64,000 bases of DNA from contig CAVLAO010000002.1 in assembly GCA_963660915.1 (NCBI GenBank), positions 1-64,000 on the forward strand. Reading direction: 5' to 3'. Below, in pieces: positions 1 to 8,449 of this stretch (the stretch's first letter is position 1; the number at the start of each line of letters is the position of its first letter). The stretch comes from UMGS1766 sp963660915 (GTDB lineage: Bacteria; Bacillota; Clostridia; Oscillospirales; Oscillospiraceae). The notes beneath the pieces were generated by a model that saw nothing but the letters and a program-made list of their open reading frames with translations, searched no databases and was not told the origin of the DNA. The position numbers and the translations under genes were made by a program.

Positions 1-53
1 TTGCGCCGACAATACTTGGCTGGTAGCGGCCCGGGAAGATAGGTAATGCCAAC
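1..53 (+). rRNA. rrf: 5S ribosomal RNA, 3' end only
   Basis: The first 53 bases match the conserved 3' half of bacterial 5S rRNA: the ACTTGGCTGG block, the CGGCCCGGGAAGATAGG block and an ending in ATGCCAAC. The 5' half lies outside the window. A rho-independent terminator follows within 10 bases, which suggests that an rRNA operon ends here. This is recognised by eye from the conserved sequence, not by a covariance model. Confidence 0.85.
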
Positions 54-59
54 ATGATG

Positions 60-87
60 AAGACGATCTGAAAAGATCGTCTTTTTT
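60..87 (+). terminator. Terminator of the rRNA operon
   Basis: Perfect 10-bp stem (60-69 with 74-83), GAAA tetraloop, then a run of T. It directly follows the 5S rRNA end. Confidence 0.9.
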
Positions 88-177
88 GTTGTCTAGAATA
101 TGGTTGTTTCCAATTCGTTTGCATTGTATAATAAATTTAATGATAGACGACATATGGTGGAAAAGAGCTGAAGAAAA

Positions 178-945
178 GTGAGCGGATATGAAGACTTTGT
201 AATTGAAGATGGCGTGTTGATGAAGTATAAAGGCAATGGCGGGGATGTTATTATTCCAGATAGTGTGACAATTATTCATAATGAAGCGTTTTTCAGATGC
301 GCTGATCTAACAAGTATTAGGATTCCAAATGGTGTGACCAAAATCGGTAAGGGTGCTTTTGCTTGCTGTGACAACTTAGCGAGTGTTAGCATTCCGAATA
401 GTGTGACCAGTATTGGCGTAAATGCGTTTTATGGTTGTAAGGGTCTGAAGGATGCAAATGGATTCGTTATCGTTTCAGGTGTCCTATATGGTTATTTTGG
501 CGACAGTTCGGAAGTCACAATTCCAACCGGAGTGACTACTATTTCGTCGTTTGCATTCTCTTTTTGTAAAAAATTGACGTGTGTTACCATCCCCAATGGT
601 GTGACTGAAATTGGCTTAGAAGCTTTTTATCGAGCTGAACATCTCGAGATTGTTAGAATTTCGGAAAGCGTTGCAAAGATCAGAAAAAATGCATTTCAGA
701 GCTGTATAAAATTAGAAAAAGTAATCATCCGCAATCCAAATATCGAGATTGCAGAAGATGCATTTCGTAATTGTAGAGAAGACGTGGAAATTATCTATGT
801 CACAGCAGATGACACGCCGGAAAGTTCAACGGTGACTACCCCTGAACGCTTCTTTATGCCGGAGTTAGAGTTAGTGAATAAGAGCGCAGAAAAGGAAATA
901 AAGTTAAAAGCGATCCATGAGGAACAGAAAATGAAGAAAAAATAA
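178..945 (+). CDS. BspA-type leucine-rich repeat (LRR_5) protein
   Basis: 255-residue protein made of repeated LRR_5 units. The recurring pattern is V-T-x-I-G-x-x-A-F followed by C-x-x-L-x-x-V-x-I-P, seen at roughly residues 25-185. It starts at a GTG in a weak AG-rich context; the in-frame ATG near 217 is an alternative. There is no signal peptide, sorting motif or membrane segment, so a cytoplasmic location is likely. This is unlike the secreted BspA proteins. The last 40 residues are charged (Glu/Lys). Such proteins are common and multi-copy in gut Clostridia, with unknown role; the repeat fold suggests protein-protein binding. Confidence 0.8.
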   Translation: MSGYEDFVIEDGVLMKYKGNGGDVIIPDSVTIIHNEAFFRCADLTSIRIPNGVTKIGKGAFACCDNLASVSIPNSVTSIGVNAFYGCKGLKDANGFVIVSGVLYGYFGDSSEVTIPTGVTTISSFAFSFCKKLTCVTIPNGVTEIGLEAFYRAEHLEIVRISESVAKIRKNAFQSCIKLEKVIIRNPNIEIAEDAFRNCREDVEIIYVTADDTPESSTVTTPERFFMPELELVNKSAEKEIKLKAIHEEQKMKKK

Positions 946-950
946 GATCT

Positions 951-1021
951 CGTGAAAAGGATTCTTTGGGCGCTGTGCTCCCTCAGAATGACAGGTATGG
1001 AGAAGGTCATCCTGTACGAGG
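951..1021 (+). repeat. Degenerate dispersed intergenic repeat, copy A
   Basis: The gap between the LRR gene and sfsA holds GGATTCTT and CCTCAGAATGACAG near 957-993, then GGTCATCCTG near 1005. These resemble the two arms of the small palindromic intergenic repeat (TCATTCTGAG ... CTCAGAATGA) that is scattered through many bacterial genomes. A second relic lies at 43017-43085. Confidence 0.45.
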
Positions 1022-1070
1022 TTGCGATGCTGCCATGGAATAACAGAGTACAATGTCGAAAGTGATGACT

Positions 1071-1751
1071 ATGAAATATCCAAACATAATGCCTGCAAAA
1101 TTTATTTTCCGGGAGAACCGATTTGTTGCGACCGTGGAGTTGCAGGGCGAAGAGATAAAAGTGCATGTAAAGAACACGGGACGGTGCAAGGAATTGCTCG
1201 TTCCGGGGGCAACGGTATATCTGACCCGTTCAGACAATCTAAAGCGAAAATACGCGTATGACCTTGTGGCAGTGATGAAGGATGAGTTGCTAGTTAATAT
1301 GGACTCACAGGCACCAAACGCAGTGTTTCGGGAGTATCTGGAAGGCGGTGGATTTGCAGATGAAATTACGCAGATTAAGCCGGAATATACCTTTGGTAAT
1401 TCCCGGATTGATTTCTATTTTGAACGCAACGGAGAACGGAACTTGGTTGAAATCAAGGGCGTGACGCTCGAGGACAGGGGAATCTGCCTTTTTCCGGATG
1501 CACCCACCGTACGAGGCACAAAGCATTTGTACGAATTGAGAAATGCAGTGCAGCAGGGCTGGAACGCATGGGTTTGCTTTGTGGTTCAAATGAGCGGCAT
1601 GCGGTACATGAAGCCAAATTGTGCGACGGATCCGGCGTTTGCACGAGCGCTGAAAGAGGCAGAAGATGCAGGCGTGAAAGTGCGTGCCTTTAGTTGCCGC
1701 GTTGAACCGGATGGGCTAGAAATTGACGGAGAGATTCCGGTCTATGTATAG
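1071..1751 (+). CDS. sfsA: DNA/RNA nuclease SfsA
   Basis: 226-residue SfsA family protein (sugar fermentation stimulation protein; now regarded as a nucleic-acid binding protein or nuclease). Visible family features are an N-terminal OB-like domain with HVKNTGRCKEL, then a restriction-endonuclease-like core with SRIDFYF, LVEIKGVTL and FPDAPTVRGTKHL, which carry the acidic and Lys residues of a PD-(D/E)XK site. Length and end match the family. I place the start at the ATG of MKYPNI because homologues begin there; an ATG at 1053 would add six residues. It is monocistronic, with a repeat relic upstream and a hairpin downstream. Confidence 0.9.
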   Translation: MKYPNIMPAKFIFRENRFVATVELQGEEIKVHVKNTGRCKELLVPGATVYLTRSDNLKRKYAYDLVAVMKDELLVNMDSQAPNAVFREYLEGGGFADEITQIKPEYTFGNSRIDFYFERNGERNLVEIKGVTLEDRGICLFPDAPTVRGTKHLYELRNAVQQGWNAWVCFVVQMSGMRYMKPNCATDPAFARALKEAEDAGVKVRAFSCRVEPDGLEIDGEIPVYV

Positions 1752-1791
1752 ATGTGCACTATAGAAAAGAATTTTGTGCATTTTATGACAA

Positions 1792-1820
1792 GTCCCCAGA
1801 CGGATTGTGCGTCTGGGGAC
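1792..1820. terminator. Convergent hairpin between sfsA and the beta-helix lipoprotein gene
   Basis: Perfect 11-bp stem (1792-1802 with 1810-1820) with a 7-base loop between two convergent genes. The T-tracts on either side are poor, so termination may be weak or bidirectional. Confidence 0.55.
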
Positions 1821-1828
1821 CTTTGCAT

Positions 1829-3763
1829 TTATGCGGCTGTATCATTCTGCGTTCCCGGCTGCTGTGGCGGCTGAGGAGCAGAGTCGTTCTCGTTTCGATC
1901 CGGTGGAGTTTGCATATCATTCGGTTGCTGACCGTCATTATCGGGCGGACCTCCCTGACTGCGGTCTTGATCTGGAGAGAAATCGCCGGGATTTCCGCCT
2001 CTGCCCATATCACCCATGCCGTTCATACCGGAGGACGCGCCGTATACCGTGTCGGTCATCTCAATTGTAACGGTTTCTGAGCCAGCGGTCAAAGTGTAGG
2101 TATTGCCGATGGTCATGTCCGAACAGCTGACCAAAACAGATTGAAATGCTTTTTGAGAGGTGTAATTCAGAAGTACGGTTCCGTTCGCATCAGTCAGAGT
2201 GACTTCAGTGCCGGCAGCCTGTTGATTGTCCAGACAGATTAAAGCGGTACACTGGGTAGAGTTATCTCCGAAATTCATTGCCATAGTGGGCTGATCCAAC
2301 GCGATGACGGTTCCGCCGGTAATGATACCGTTTCCATCATAATCAATGGCACCGTTGCCGCCGTTAGAGGGACCGTCGATAATAATGGTTCCGCCGGTGA
2401 CAGTGAGGTCGCCATTGGAATCCAGACCATCGCCTTCTGCAGAGATCGAAATATTGCCGCCGGAGATGGTCAGGGAGCAGGAGGAGGCAGAACCCGGCAT
2501 ATTGCTTGTTCCGTCAGCGGCATTGATGCCATCATCGGTGGAAGAAATGGAAATTTCGCCGCCGGAAATATCCACTACCGCGCCTTCAATCCCTTCATAA
2601 CAGGTTAAAATTGAGATGTTGCCTCCGGAAATCATGGTAGTTTCGTCGGCGTGGATGCCATCGTCTCCGGTGGATAGAATCAGAGCGCCGTCAGAGATGA
2701 GAATGGAACCATCCGTATGGATTGCATCGTCAGACGCATCGACAGTGAAGGTGCCTCCGGAAATCAAGACGGAGGTGTCGGATTTGATCCCCTTATAATC
2801 GCTGTCCGTGTCGATGTCAGTGGAAGTGGCGGTTGTTTGCGAGTTGTCCGGGCGCGGATCAAAATCCGCATGACTTTTTGTGGCGTTTGCGTTGCCGCCT
2901 CCGGCGGTAATTGTAAAAGCGCCGTCTTCGATGGTGATTGCCCCGCTGGCATCGATGCCGTCATGGGCGCTGGTAATGAGGAATGTCCCGCCGGAAATAA
3001 AAATAAAACCCTCGCCATCTGTGTCGTTTTCGGAATGGACTCCGTCGGTTCCGCTGGTGATCTCAAAGTTACCGCCGGCGATACGGACACTGTCCTTTCC
3101 GCTGAGTCCCTGCTTTGCTGCTTCGATGAAATAATCACCACTGGTAATCACCAGGTCATCTTTGGAAACTATACCGTGTCCGGTGGTGCAGCTTACAGCG
3201 AGCGTACCGCTGCCATTTAGCGTTAAGTCGCATTTTGCAAAGATAGCCGCATCCACTTTGTTATCCTCTGTAGTAGTAAATTCATCGATGGATGAGAGAA
3301 TGTTTTCGGAGTTTTCTGCAGTGGTCAGAAATACCTTGTCGGCATTCAGGCAATAGAGTGCGGCAGATCCGGAGCAGGTAATATTTGCATTGGAAAGAAC
3401 AAGTTGTACTTTTTCTTCACTTCCGACATCTACGACAATCTGCCCATTGGATAAGCTGCCGGTGAGAACGTAAGTGCCGGCTGTAGTTACCGTAATTGTG
3501 TTTTCAGAAATCATAACGCCGTCTCCGTCAGCACTGGAGGTGTCATCGGAAAGGGTGATGGTGCAATAATCGGAGTACCCGATTTCATAGTCGCGGGCGG
3601 TGAACATTTCATCCAGAGCTGGAGCAGTAAGCAGAGCAGCAGAAGAAGTCTGGGTATTTGCGGCGGAATCGGATGCATTTGTTTGCCCGCAGGCAGAGCA
3701 GACAGAGCACAAGGCAAAGAACAATAGTAATGCCGAGATACGCTTCCAAAGGTTGTGTTTCAT
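1829..3763 (-). CDS. Carbohydrate-binding beta-helix lipoprotein (Cthe_2159-like)
   Basis: 644 residues. The N-terminus has Lys/Arg, a hydrophobic stretch and a Cys-rich signal end (...CSVCSACGQ), so it is probably a lipoprotein. The body consists of many short repeats of the type I-S-G-G-x-I/F-x-I-x-S/T-x-D-D-G-I. This is the signature of the carbohydrate-binding domain family typified by Clostridium thermocellum Cthe_2159, a Ca-dependent polygalacturonate-binding right-handed beta-helix. The last ~65 residues are low-complexity (Gly/Pro/Gln/Asn/Asp). It is the last gene of a minus-strand group, 14 bp after the DUF4956 gene. The association with a VTC protein and DUF4956 suggests a cell-surface role linked to that pair. 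The ligand is unknown. Confidence 0.8.
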   Translation of the reverse strand: MKHNLWKRISALLLFFALCSVCSACGQTNASDSAANTQTSSAALLTAPALDEMFTARDYEIGYSDYCTITLSDDTSSADGDGVMISENTITVTTAGTYVLTGSLSNGQIVVDVGSEEKVQLVLSNANITCSGSAALYCLNADKVFLTTAENSENILSSIDEFTTTEDNKVDAAIFAKCDLTLNGSGTLAVSCTTGHGIVSKDDLVITSGDYFIEAAKQGLSGKDSVRIAGGNFEITSGTDGVHSENDTDGEGFIFISGGTFLITSAHDGIDASGAITIEDGAFTITAGGGNANATKSHADFDPRPDNSQTTATSTDIDTDSDYKGIKSDTSVLISGGTFTVDASDDAIHTDGSILISDGALILSTGDDGIHADETTMISGGNISILTCYEGIEGAVVDISGGEISISSTDDGINAADGTSNMPGSASSCSLTISGGNISISAEGDGLDSNGDLTVTGGTIIIDGPSNGGNGAIDYDGNGIITGGTVIALDQPTMAMNFGDNSTQCTALICLDNQQAAGTEVTLTDANGTVLLNYTSQKAFQSVLVSCSDMTIGNTYTLTAGSETVTIEMTDTVYGASSGMNGMGDMGRGGNPGDFSPDQDRSQGGPPDNDGQQPNDMQTPPDRNENDSAPQPPQQPGTQNDTAA

Positions 3764-3777
3764 AGAAGACCCTACCT

Positions 3778-4467
3778 TTACAGTTCATTTTCCGGAGTTT
3801 CCTGCATTCGCAGCGAGATTTCCAGATTTCCGTTGCGGCAGCGAAGCTCATCAATGAATGCTTTCTCTGTATTTGGCTGATTGAGTGTCAGTTGATAGGT
3901 TAAGCGGTTCAGACTGCCGAGATTGGTTGTTTTTACCTGAATTAACTTGTGCTGACGAGCATAGCGGGCGAAGAGGTCATCGAACATATCGACATAATCA
4001 AGGCTTTCCGGGACGGTGATTTGTAAAATCCGGCCCTCCTCAGCAGATTTTTTTCCACCCAGATTGATGCGGTTATAGAGGAGTGTGACGCCGCATAGCA
4101 GAATGGTGAGCAGTGCGGCAAAGCCGGGATACCCCATGCCGCAGGCCAGGCCAATGGCCATGGAGAGGAAGATTGCGCCGATTTCCTTTGCTGTGCCCGG
4201 AACGGAACGGAAACGGACCAGTGAAAACGTGCCGGCTACGGCAACTCCGGCACCGAGACTGCCGCTGACCATCATAATTACAGCGCAGACAACGGCAGGA
4301 AGTGTTGCCAACGTAACAATAAAGCTGCGGCTGCAGTGAGCGCGATAGGTACAGGACAGGGCTGAAATCAGTCCTAAGATCAGTGCAGCAATGAGGCAGA
4401 GAAGAAATGCAGCGGGGGTGACAGTGGAAGACGATGCTAGAAGATTGGCAAATAAAGAGTTAAGCAT
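3778..4467 (-). CDS. DUF4956 family membrane protein
   Basis: About 229 residues. The N-terminal half carries about four hydrophobic helices (AAFLLCLIAALILGLISAL, the ATLPAVVCAVIMMV stretch, then further Gly/Ala-rich ones). In the middle is the family motif G-x-F-S-L-V-R-F-R-S-V-P-G-T-A-K-E-I. The cytoplasmic-type C-terminal domain resembles a small alpha/beta fold. DUF4956 proteins are typically encoded next to VTC-type polyphosphate polymerases, as here, where the start overlaps the VTC stop. The ATG at 4467 has better ribosome-site spacing than the ATG at 4479, which sits directly against AAGG. Its role is unknown; a partner in polyphosphate synthesis or export is an inference from context. 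Confidence 0.85.
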   Translation of the reverse strand: MLNSLFANLLASSSTVTPAAFLLCLIAALILGLISALSCTYRAHCSRSFIVTLATLPAVVCAVIMMVSGSLGAGVAVAGTFSLVRFRSVPGTAKEIGAIFLSMAIGLACGMGYPGFAALLTILLCGVTLLYNRINLGGKKSAEEGRILQITVPESLDYVDMFDDLFARYARQHKLIQVKTTNLGSLNRLTYQLTLNQPNTEKAFIDELRCRNGNLEISLRMQETPENEL

Positions 4468-5185
4468 AGTGGAGGTCATCCTTTCTTGTTGTGTCGCAAT
4501 GGGATTGTAATGCCCGATAAGCTGCGCCGTATTTTGAAAATGAGGTTTTATACAATTGTTGCTGTTCCAACAGATCGACCAGCCAAAGGGGAATGGAGGA
4601 GGCCGTTTTGATCTCCAGGAGAGATTGCTCCGGAGCCAGCAGAGCGGTTCCGCCGATGGGAGCTGTCAGACGGAGGTCATCTGTGCGCCAGAGAATATTT
4701 CGATCGAAAGTGAGACGCAGTTGGGGGTCATCTGTGCAGGTAAAGGCGCAGCGATCATAACAGAGATATACAGCGGGGCACAGATCCGGATAATAGTGAA
4801 GCGAATAATCCAATTCGCGGCCGATTTGTCCAAATTGATTCAGCAGACCGTCTTCACTGAAAAGGAAGGCCACCTGAGATTCCGGAAGGCAAATTCGGCG
4901 TTTGTAGACGATGCCTTTATACTTCTTCTTCAGTTCCAGAAAAACGCTTTGGTTGCCTGTGACGCGGCCATAACTCCGTAAGCGAAGTTTTTCCTTGTAG
5001 ATTGGTTTTTCTATGGAATTGCGGATCAATCGAAAGTCCGGGGTGTCATAGTAGATGTTGCAAATTGTGCTTTCCCCATGGATATCCGGGACGAAGCGAT
5101 GGATCATAGCTCGCTCCAGTGCGTCGCGCTGCTGTTGCTGCAGAAGAAACTTTATTTCAAAACGTTGAAAAACGGATTCGCTCAA
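4460..5185 (-). CDS. VTC-domain polyphosphate polymerase
   Basis: 241 residues matching the bacterial VTC domain (the CYTH-like tunnel fold of the yeast Vtc4 polyphosphate polymerase). Visible features are RFEIKFLL at the N-terminus, IYYDTPDF, EKLRLRSYG, FLELKKKYKGIVYKRR (basic residues lining the tunnel), the CAFTCTDD region and LLEIKTASSIP near the end. The start is a TTG eight bases after a strong AAGGAGG, and no nearby in-frame ATG competes. It overlaps the DUF4956 gene downstream. In yeast the domain makes polyphosphate from ATP; activity here is inferred from the family. Confidence 0.85.
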   Translation of the reverse strand: MSESVFQRFEIKFLLQQQQRDALERAMIHRFVPDIHGESTICNIYYDTPDFRLIRNSIEKPIYKEKLRLRSYGRVTGNQSVFLELKKKYKGIVYKRRICLPESQVAFLFSEDGLLNQFGQIGRELDYSLHYYPDLCPAVYLCYDRCAFTCTDDPQLRLTFDRNILWRTDDLRLTAPIGGTALLAPEQSLLEIKTASSIPLWLVDLLEQQQLYKTSFSKYGAAYRALQSHCDTTRKDDLHYA

Positions 5186-5255
5186 CTTGTCCGCCTCCTT
5201 TGCTTTTCTTGCCTATAGGATAGCGGATAAACCTAAGAATAAGTTAAAGGTACGT

Positions 5256-5289
5256 AAAAAGAGCGCTCTCACGTACCGTGAAAGCGCTC
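5256..5289 (-). terminator. Terminator after the histidine kinase gene
   Basis: 13-bp stem with one mismatch (5261-5273 with 5277-5289), followed on the minus strand by five T. It ends the two-component operon and separates it from the VTC genes, so those probably have their own promoter. Confidence 0.8.
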
Positions 5290-5303
5290 ATACAAAGAAA
5301 TAA

Positions 5304-6575
5304 TTAAAACTGAATTGAAATGGAGAACGATTTTCCGTCGCGACTGGTTGCTTCAATTTTGCCGTTATGTGCGGCAACAATGCTCTGAGCGAGGGACAAT
5401 CCGATACCGTAACCGGGGCATTGACTGCTGCGGGATTGATCACCGCGATAAAACCGATCAAAAAGCTGTTTTTGACTTCCCAAGGAGAGCCCTTCTGCGT
5501 CATTTTCGGCGGTAAAGTTAATTTTACGACCCTTTTGCTGCAAAGTAAATGTAATAGTTCCCCCATCCGGTGTATATTTCACGGCATTGTCGGCAAGGAT
5601 GGAACATAATTGCTGCAGCATCCGTCTGTCACCCTGAACCTTGAGGTCCGGTTCGCACCGAAGCTGAAATTGCTGGCCTTTATTTTGTGCCATGAGAAGA
5701 AATGGATCGACGGTTTCCTCCAACAGCTTTGAAAAATTGATCTCTTCCGTGGCAAGTGGGCCGGTGTGTTCATCCATGCGAGCCAGAGACACTAGCCCCT
5801 GGGTTAATTCGGTGAGCCGTTCAACCTGACTGCGAATGCCTTGACTCCATTTGCTTTCCCCCTGTTCCATTTCCAAAACATCTGTGCAGGAGGCAATAAC
5901 GGCCAGGGGGGTCTTGATTTCATGACTTGCGTCGGTAATAAAATGTTTCTGCTTTTCGTAGCTTTCTGCAATCGGGCGCACGGCGCGACGGGACAGAAGC
6001 ACCGCAACAAAGAAGATTGCGACGGTTCCGCCAAGAGAAATCAGAAGGCTATAGCGGAGAAACTGACGCACGGAAGAAAGATCTCTGGTGCAATCCAGAA
6101 AGATATAGATGGTTTGACCGCTGGAGTTCGTTGCAGTGCAAAACTTATAATTGCCGGAATAACCGCTGCTTTTTCCGGAGGAGGAAAGTGATTGCGCCAT
6201 AGCAATTGCATCGGAAGAGGAGATCGCCGCAATTTTCCCGGTGTCTACCGAAACCGTTTCCTCATCTTCATTTAATGTGACAGAAAAATAACGGGTTTCA
6301 TACGGCGTTTCAGCGGACCAATTCCGCGGTTTTGTGACGGACTCTTCCGGTTTCTCCGGCGGAGCGGTGCCGTCGCTGTTGGGCTGGGCGTTGGGTGGAG
6401 TGGTTTCACTGGGCATGCTTCCGTTGTTGTCCACCAGCATCTGCAGCAGTTGTGCATTGCTTTGATCTTTGCTGATATAGTTGACGACATTGATTGTGCC
6501 CATCAGCAAGGTTAGCACCAGAATGACGGAGAGCATGGTAATGCCGACAAAACTGCGGCGCAGACGTCGAATCAT
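5304..6575 (-). CDS. Sensor histidine kinase
   Basis: 423 residues. A membrane helix lies at about 8-30 (GITMLSVILVLTLLMG), then an extracytoplasmic domain of ~130 residues rich in Pro/Ser/Glu at its start, then a second helix (SLGGTVAIFFVAVLLS). The kinase core follows: H-box FITDASHEIKTPLAVI, N-box ILADNAVKYTPDGG and the G-box GYGIGLSLAQSIVAAHNGK. The start is the ATG at 6575, whose ATGA overlaps the stop of the response regulator gene. The signal is unknown. Its position upstream of the VTC/DUF4956/beta-helix genes in the same orientation suggests, but does not prove, that it controls them. Confidence 0.92.
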   Translation of the reverse strand: MIRRLRRSFVGITMLSVILVLTLLMGTINVVNYISKDQSNAQLLQMLVDNNGSMPSETTPPNAQPNSDGTAPPEKPEESVTKPRNWSAETPYETRYFSVTLNEDEETVSVDTGKIAAISSSDAIAMAQSLSSSGKSSGYSGNYKFCTATNSSGQTIYIFLDCTRDLSSVRQFLRYSLLISLGGTVAIFFVAVLLSRRAVRPIAESYEKQKHFITDASHEIKTPLAVIASCTDVLEMEQGESKWSQGIRSQVERLTELTQGLVSLARMDEHTGPLATEEINFSKLLEETVDPFLLMAQNKGQQFQLRCEPDLKVQGDRRMLQQLCSILADNAVKYTPDGGTITFTLQQKGRKINFTAENDAEGLSLGSQKQLFDRFYRGDQSRSSQCPGYGIGLSLAQSIVAAHNGKIEATSRDGKSFSISIQF

Positions 6576-7249
6576 TCCAGCGCCTCCAGTTGATACCCTA
6601 CACCGCGGGCGGCGCGAATGCGCACGGAAGAACCGATGGTTTGTAATTTTTTTCGCAGACCGGATAAGTTCACCCAAACGACGTTAATTTCTGCATCGCT
6701 GTCGTATCCCCAGATCTTTTCCAGAAATCGTTCTGTCCCAATTACCTGATTTGGATTGGACATAAGCATTTCCAGCATCTGAAACTCTTTGCCTGCCAGA
6801 CGGACGGACCCTTGGGGACCGCTCAGAGCAAATGTGCTTCGCTCCAACGCCAGGTCTCCAAAATGAAGCGTGGCGTCGGTAAGATCCGGCTGGCGCCGGG
6901 TGATTGCACGGATGCGTGCCAACAGCTCCTTTGTGGCAAAGGGTTTGGTAAGGTAATCGTCTGCCCCGGAGTCCAGACCTTCCACCCGATCGTCAATTTC
7001 TCCTTTTGCGGTTAGGAGCAGGACCGGAAGCCGACTGCCCTGACTGCGAATTCCGCGCAGGACAGAAAGACCATCGAGTTTTGGCATCATAATATCCAAT
7101 ATGGCAGCGTCATAGTTATCTCCGGAAGTCAGATAATCCAGTGCCTCCTGACCGTCGTATACCGCATCGACCGAGTAATGGTTATGGGTTAAAATAGCAA
7201 CCAGTGCATCAGAAAGCATTCGCTCATCTTCCGCCAATAAAAGCCGCAT
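6572..7249 (-). CDS. OmpR-family response regulator
   Basis: 225 residues. The receiver domain has the acidic pocket at LLLAEDE, the phospho-acceptor Asp in ILDIMMPKLDG and the conserved Lys in LTKPF. A winged-helix DNA-binding domain at the C-terminus contains NVVWVNLSGLRKKL. I use the ATG at 7249 because AGAGGTGG precedes it; two upstream in-frame ATGs add eight atypical residues. It is coupled to the kinase by a 4-base ATGA overlap. Confidence 0.93.
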   Translation of the reverse strand: MRLLLAEDERMLSDALVAILTHNHYSVDAVYDGQEALDYLTSGDNYDAAILDIMMPKLDGLSVLRGIRSQGSRLPVLLLTAKGEIDDRVEGLDSGADDYLTKPFATKELLARIRAITRRQPDLTDATLHFGDLALERSTFALSGPQGSVRLAGKEFQMLEMLMSNPNQVIGTERFLEKIWGYDSDAEINVVWVNLSGLRKKLQTIGSSVRIRAARGVGYQLEALE

Positions 7250-7306
7250 AGAGGCCACCTCTCTTTTCATCATAATCCGATTATAGCATAGAAACCTAAA
7301 CCATGG

Positions 7307-7335
7307 TTAAAGTTTTGCAGGGAATATGATATAAT
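7307..7335 (+). promoter_or_regulatory. Sigma-A type promoter for the D-2-hydroxyacid dehydrogenase gene
   Basis: TTAAAG, 17-base spacer, TATAAT, 30 bases before the start codon. Confidence 0.6.
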
Positions 7336-7365
7336 GTCCCTATCCTTGCGAAGGGAATGATAACA

Positions 7366-8334
7366 ATGCAAATTAAGATTTTAGATGGTTATGTGGAAAA
7401 TCCGGAAAAATTGAATTGGACTCCTTTGACCGAGTTGGGTGAATTGTCAGTTTGCGATCGGGCGCCCATGGAGGATGCCGGGAAAATTGCTCAAGTAATT
7501 GGCGACGCAGAGATCATTGTGATCAATAAGGTACTGATAGGACGAGAGGTGCTGAATGCCTGTCCGAATCTGCGGTATATCGCAGTTGCCTCCACAGGAT
7601 ACAATCAGGTTGATGTGGATTACGCCAGAGAAAAAAATGTTCTGGTTTCTAATGTGCCGGGCTACGGAACGGATGCCGTGGCGCAGTTTACAATTGCCCT
7701 GTTACTGGAATTGTGCGGACGTGTGTCTTCCTATAATCAGATGGTGCACAATGGAGAGTGGGGGAAGGATTTGGAGCATCGGTTTTGGGAATGCCCATTA
7801 ACCGAGCTGGCGGGAAAAACGATGGGAATTATCGGATTTGGAAGCATTGGTCGTCAGGTTGGGCGAATTGCTAAGGCGATGGGAATGAAGATTCTGGCCT
7901 ATAGTCGCTCCGAATGTGAACAGGGACAGGAGATTGGTACCTATGTCGATTTGGATACCTTGCTTCATACATCGGACGTGATCAGCCTGCACTGCCCTTT
8001 GTTTCCGGAGACGGAGAAAATGATCCATCAAGATGTCATAGCCAAGATGAAGCCGGGGGTTATTCTGCTGAATACTAGCCGGGGCGGATTGCTTGATGAA
8101 CGGGCTGTGGCAGATGCTTTGCGCAGCGGACAGATTGCGGCAGCCGGAGTTGATGTGGTTTCCAGAGAACCGATTGAGGCGGAGAATCCGTTGCTGAATG
8201 CTCCGAACTGCATTATTACCCCCCATGTTGCATGGGCGGCGAAGGAGTGCAGACAGAGAATTGTAGACTGCGTGATTGAAAACATTCGAACCTATATCAA
8301 TGGAACACCGAAGAACATTGTGAATCTGCAATGA
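7366..8334 (+). CDS. D-2-hydroxyacid dehydrogenase, NAD-dependent
   Basis: 322 residues of the D-isomer-specific 2-hydroxyacid dehydrogenase family, closest in style to glycerate/hydroxypyruvate reductases. The NAD-binding Rossmann motif is GFGSIGRQVG. Catalytic positions are visible: Arg in NTSRGGLLDE, Glu in REPIEAENPLL, and His in TPHVAWAA. GAAGGGA precedes the ATG at 7366 by 9 bases, which favours it over the ATG at 7357. It has its own promoter, so it is monocistronic. Exact substrate cannot be decided from sequence. Confidence 0.9.
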   Translation: MQIKILDGYVENPEKLNWTPLTELGELSVCDRAPMEDAGKIAQVIGDAEIIVINKVLIGREVLNACPNLRYIAVASTGYNQVDVDYAREKNVLVSNVPGYGTDAVAQFTIALLLELCGRVSSYNQMVHNGEWGKDLEHRFWECPLTELAGKTMGIIGFGSIGRQVGRIAKAMGMKILAYSRSECEQGQEIGTYVDLDTLLHTSDVISLHCPLFPETEKMIHQDVIAKMKPGVILLNTSRGGLLDERAVADALRSGQIAAAGVDVVSREPIEAENPLLNAPNCIITPHVAWAAKECRQRIVDCVIENIRTYINGTPKNIVNLQ

Positions 8335-8376
8335 ATAGAAGGAAATTGAATTTTACGGGATTTGCAGGATTTTCTC

Positions 8377-8405
8377 TTTACAGCAGGAATAATAGACGTT
8401 ATAAT
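8377..8405 (+). promoter_or_regulatory. Sigma-A type promoter for prfB
   Basis: TTTACA, 17-base spacer, TATAAT, about 45 bases before the prfB start. Confidence 0.65.
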
Positions 8406-8449
8406 AAAAATGAGTTAATATGCTAATGAGAGGAAAGTGTGAATCAAAA

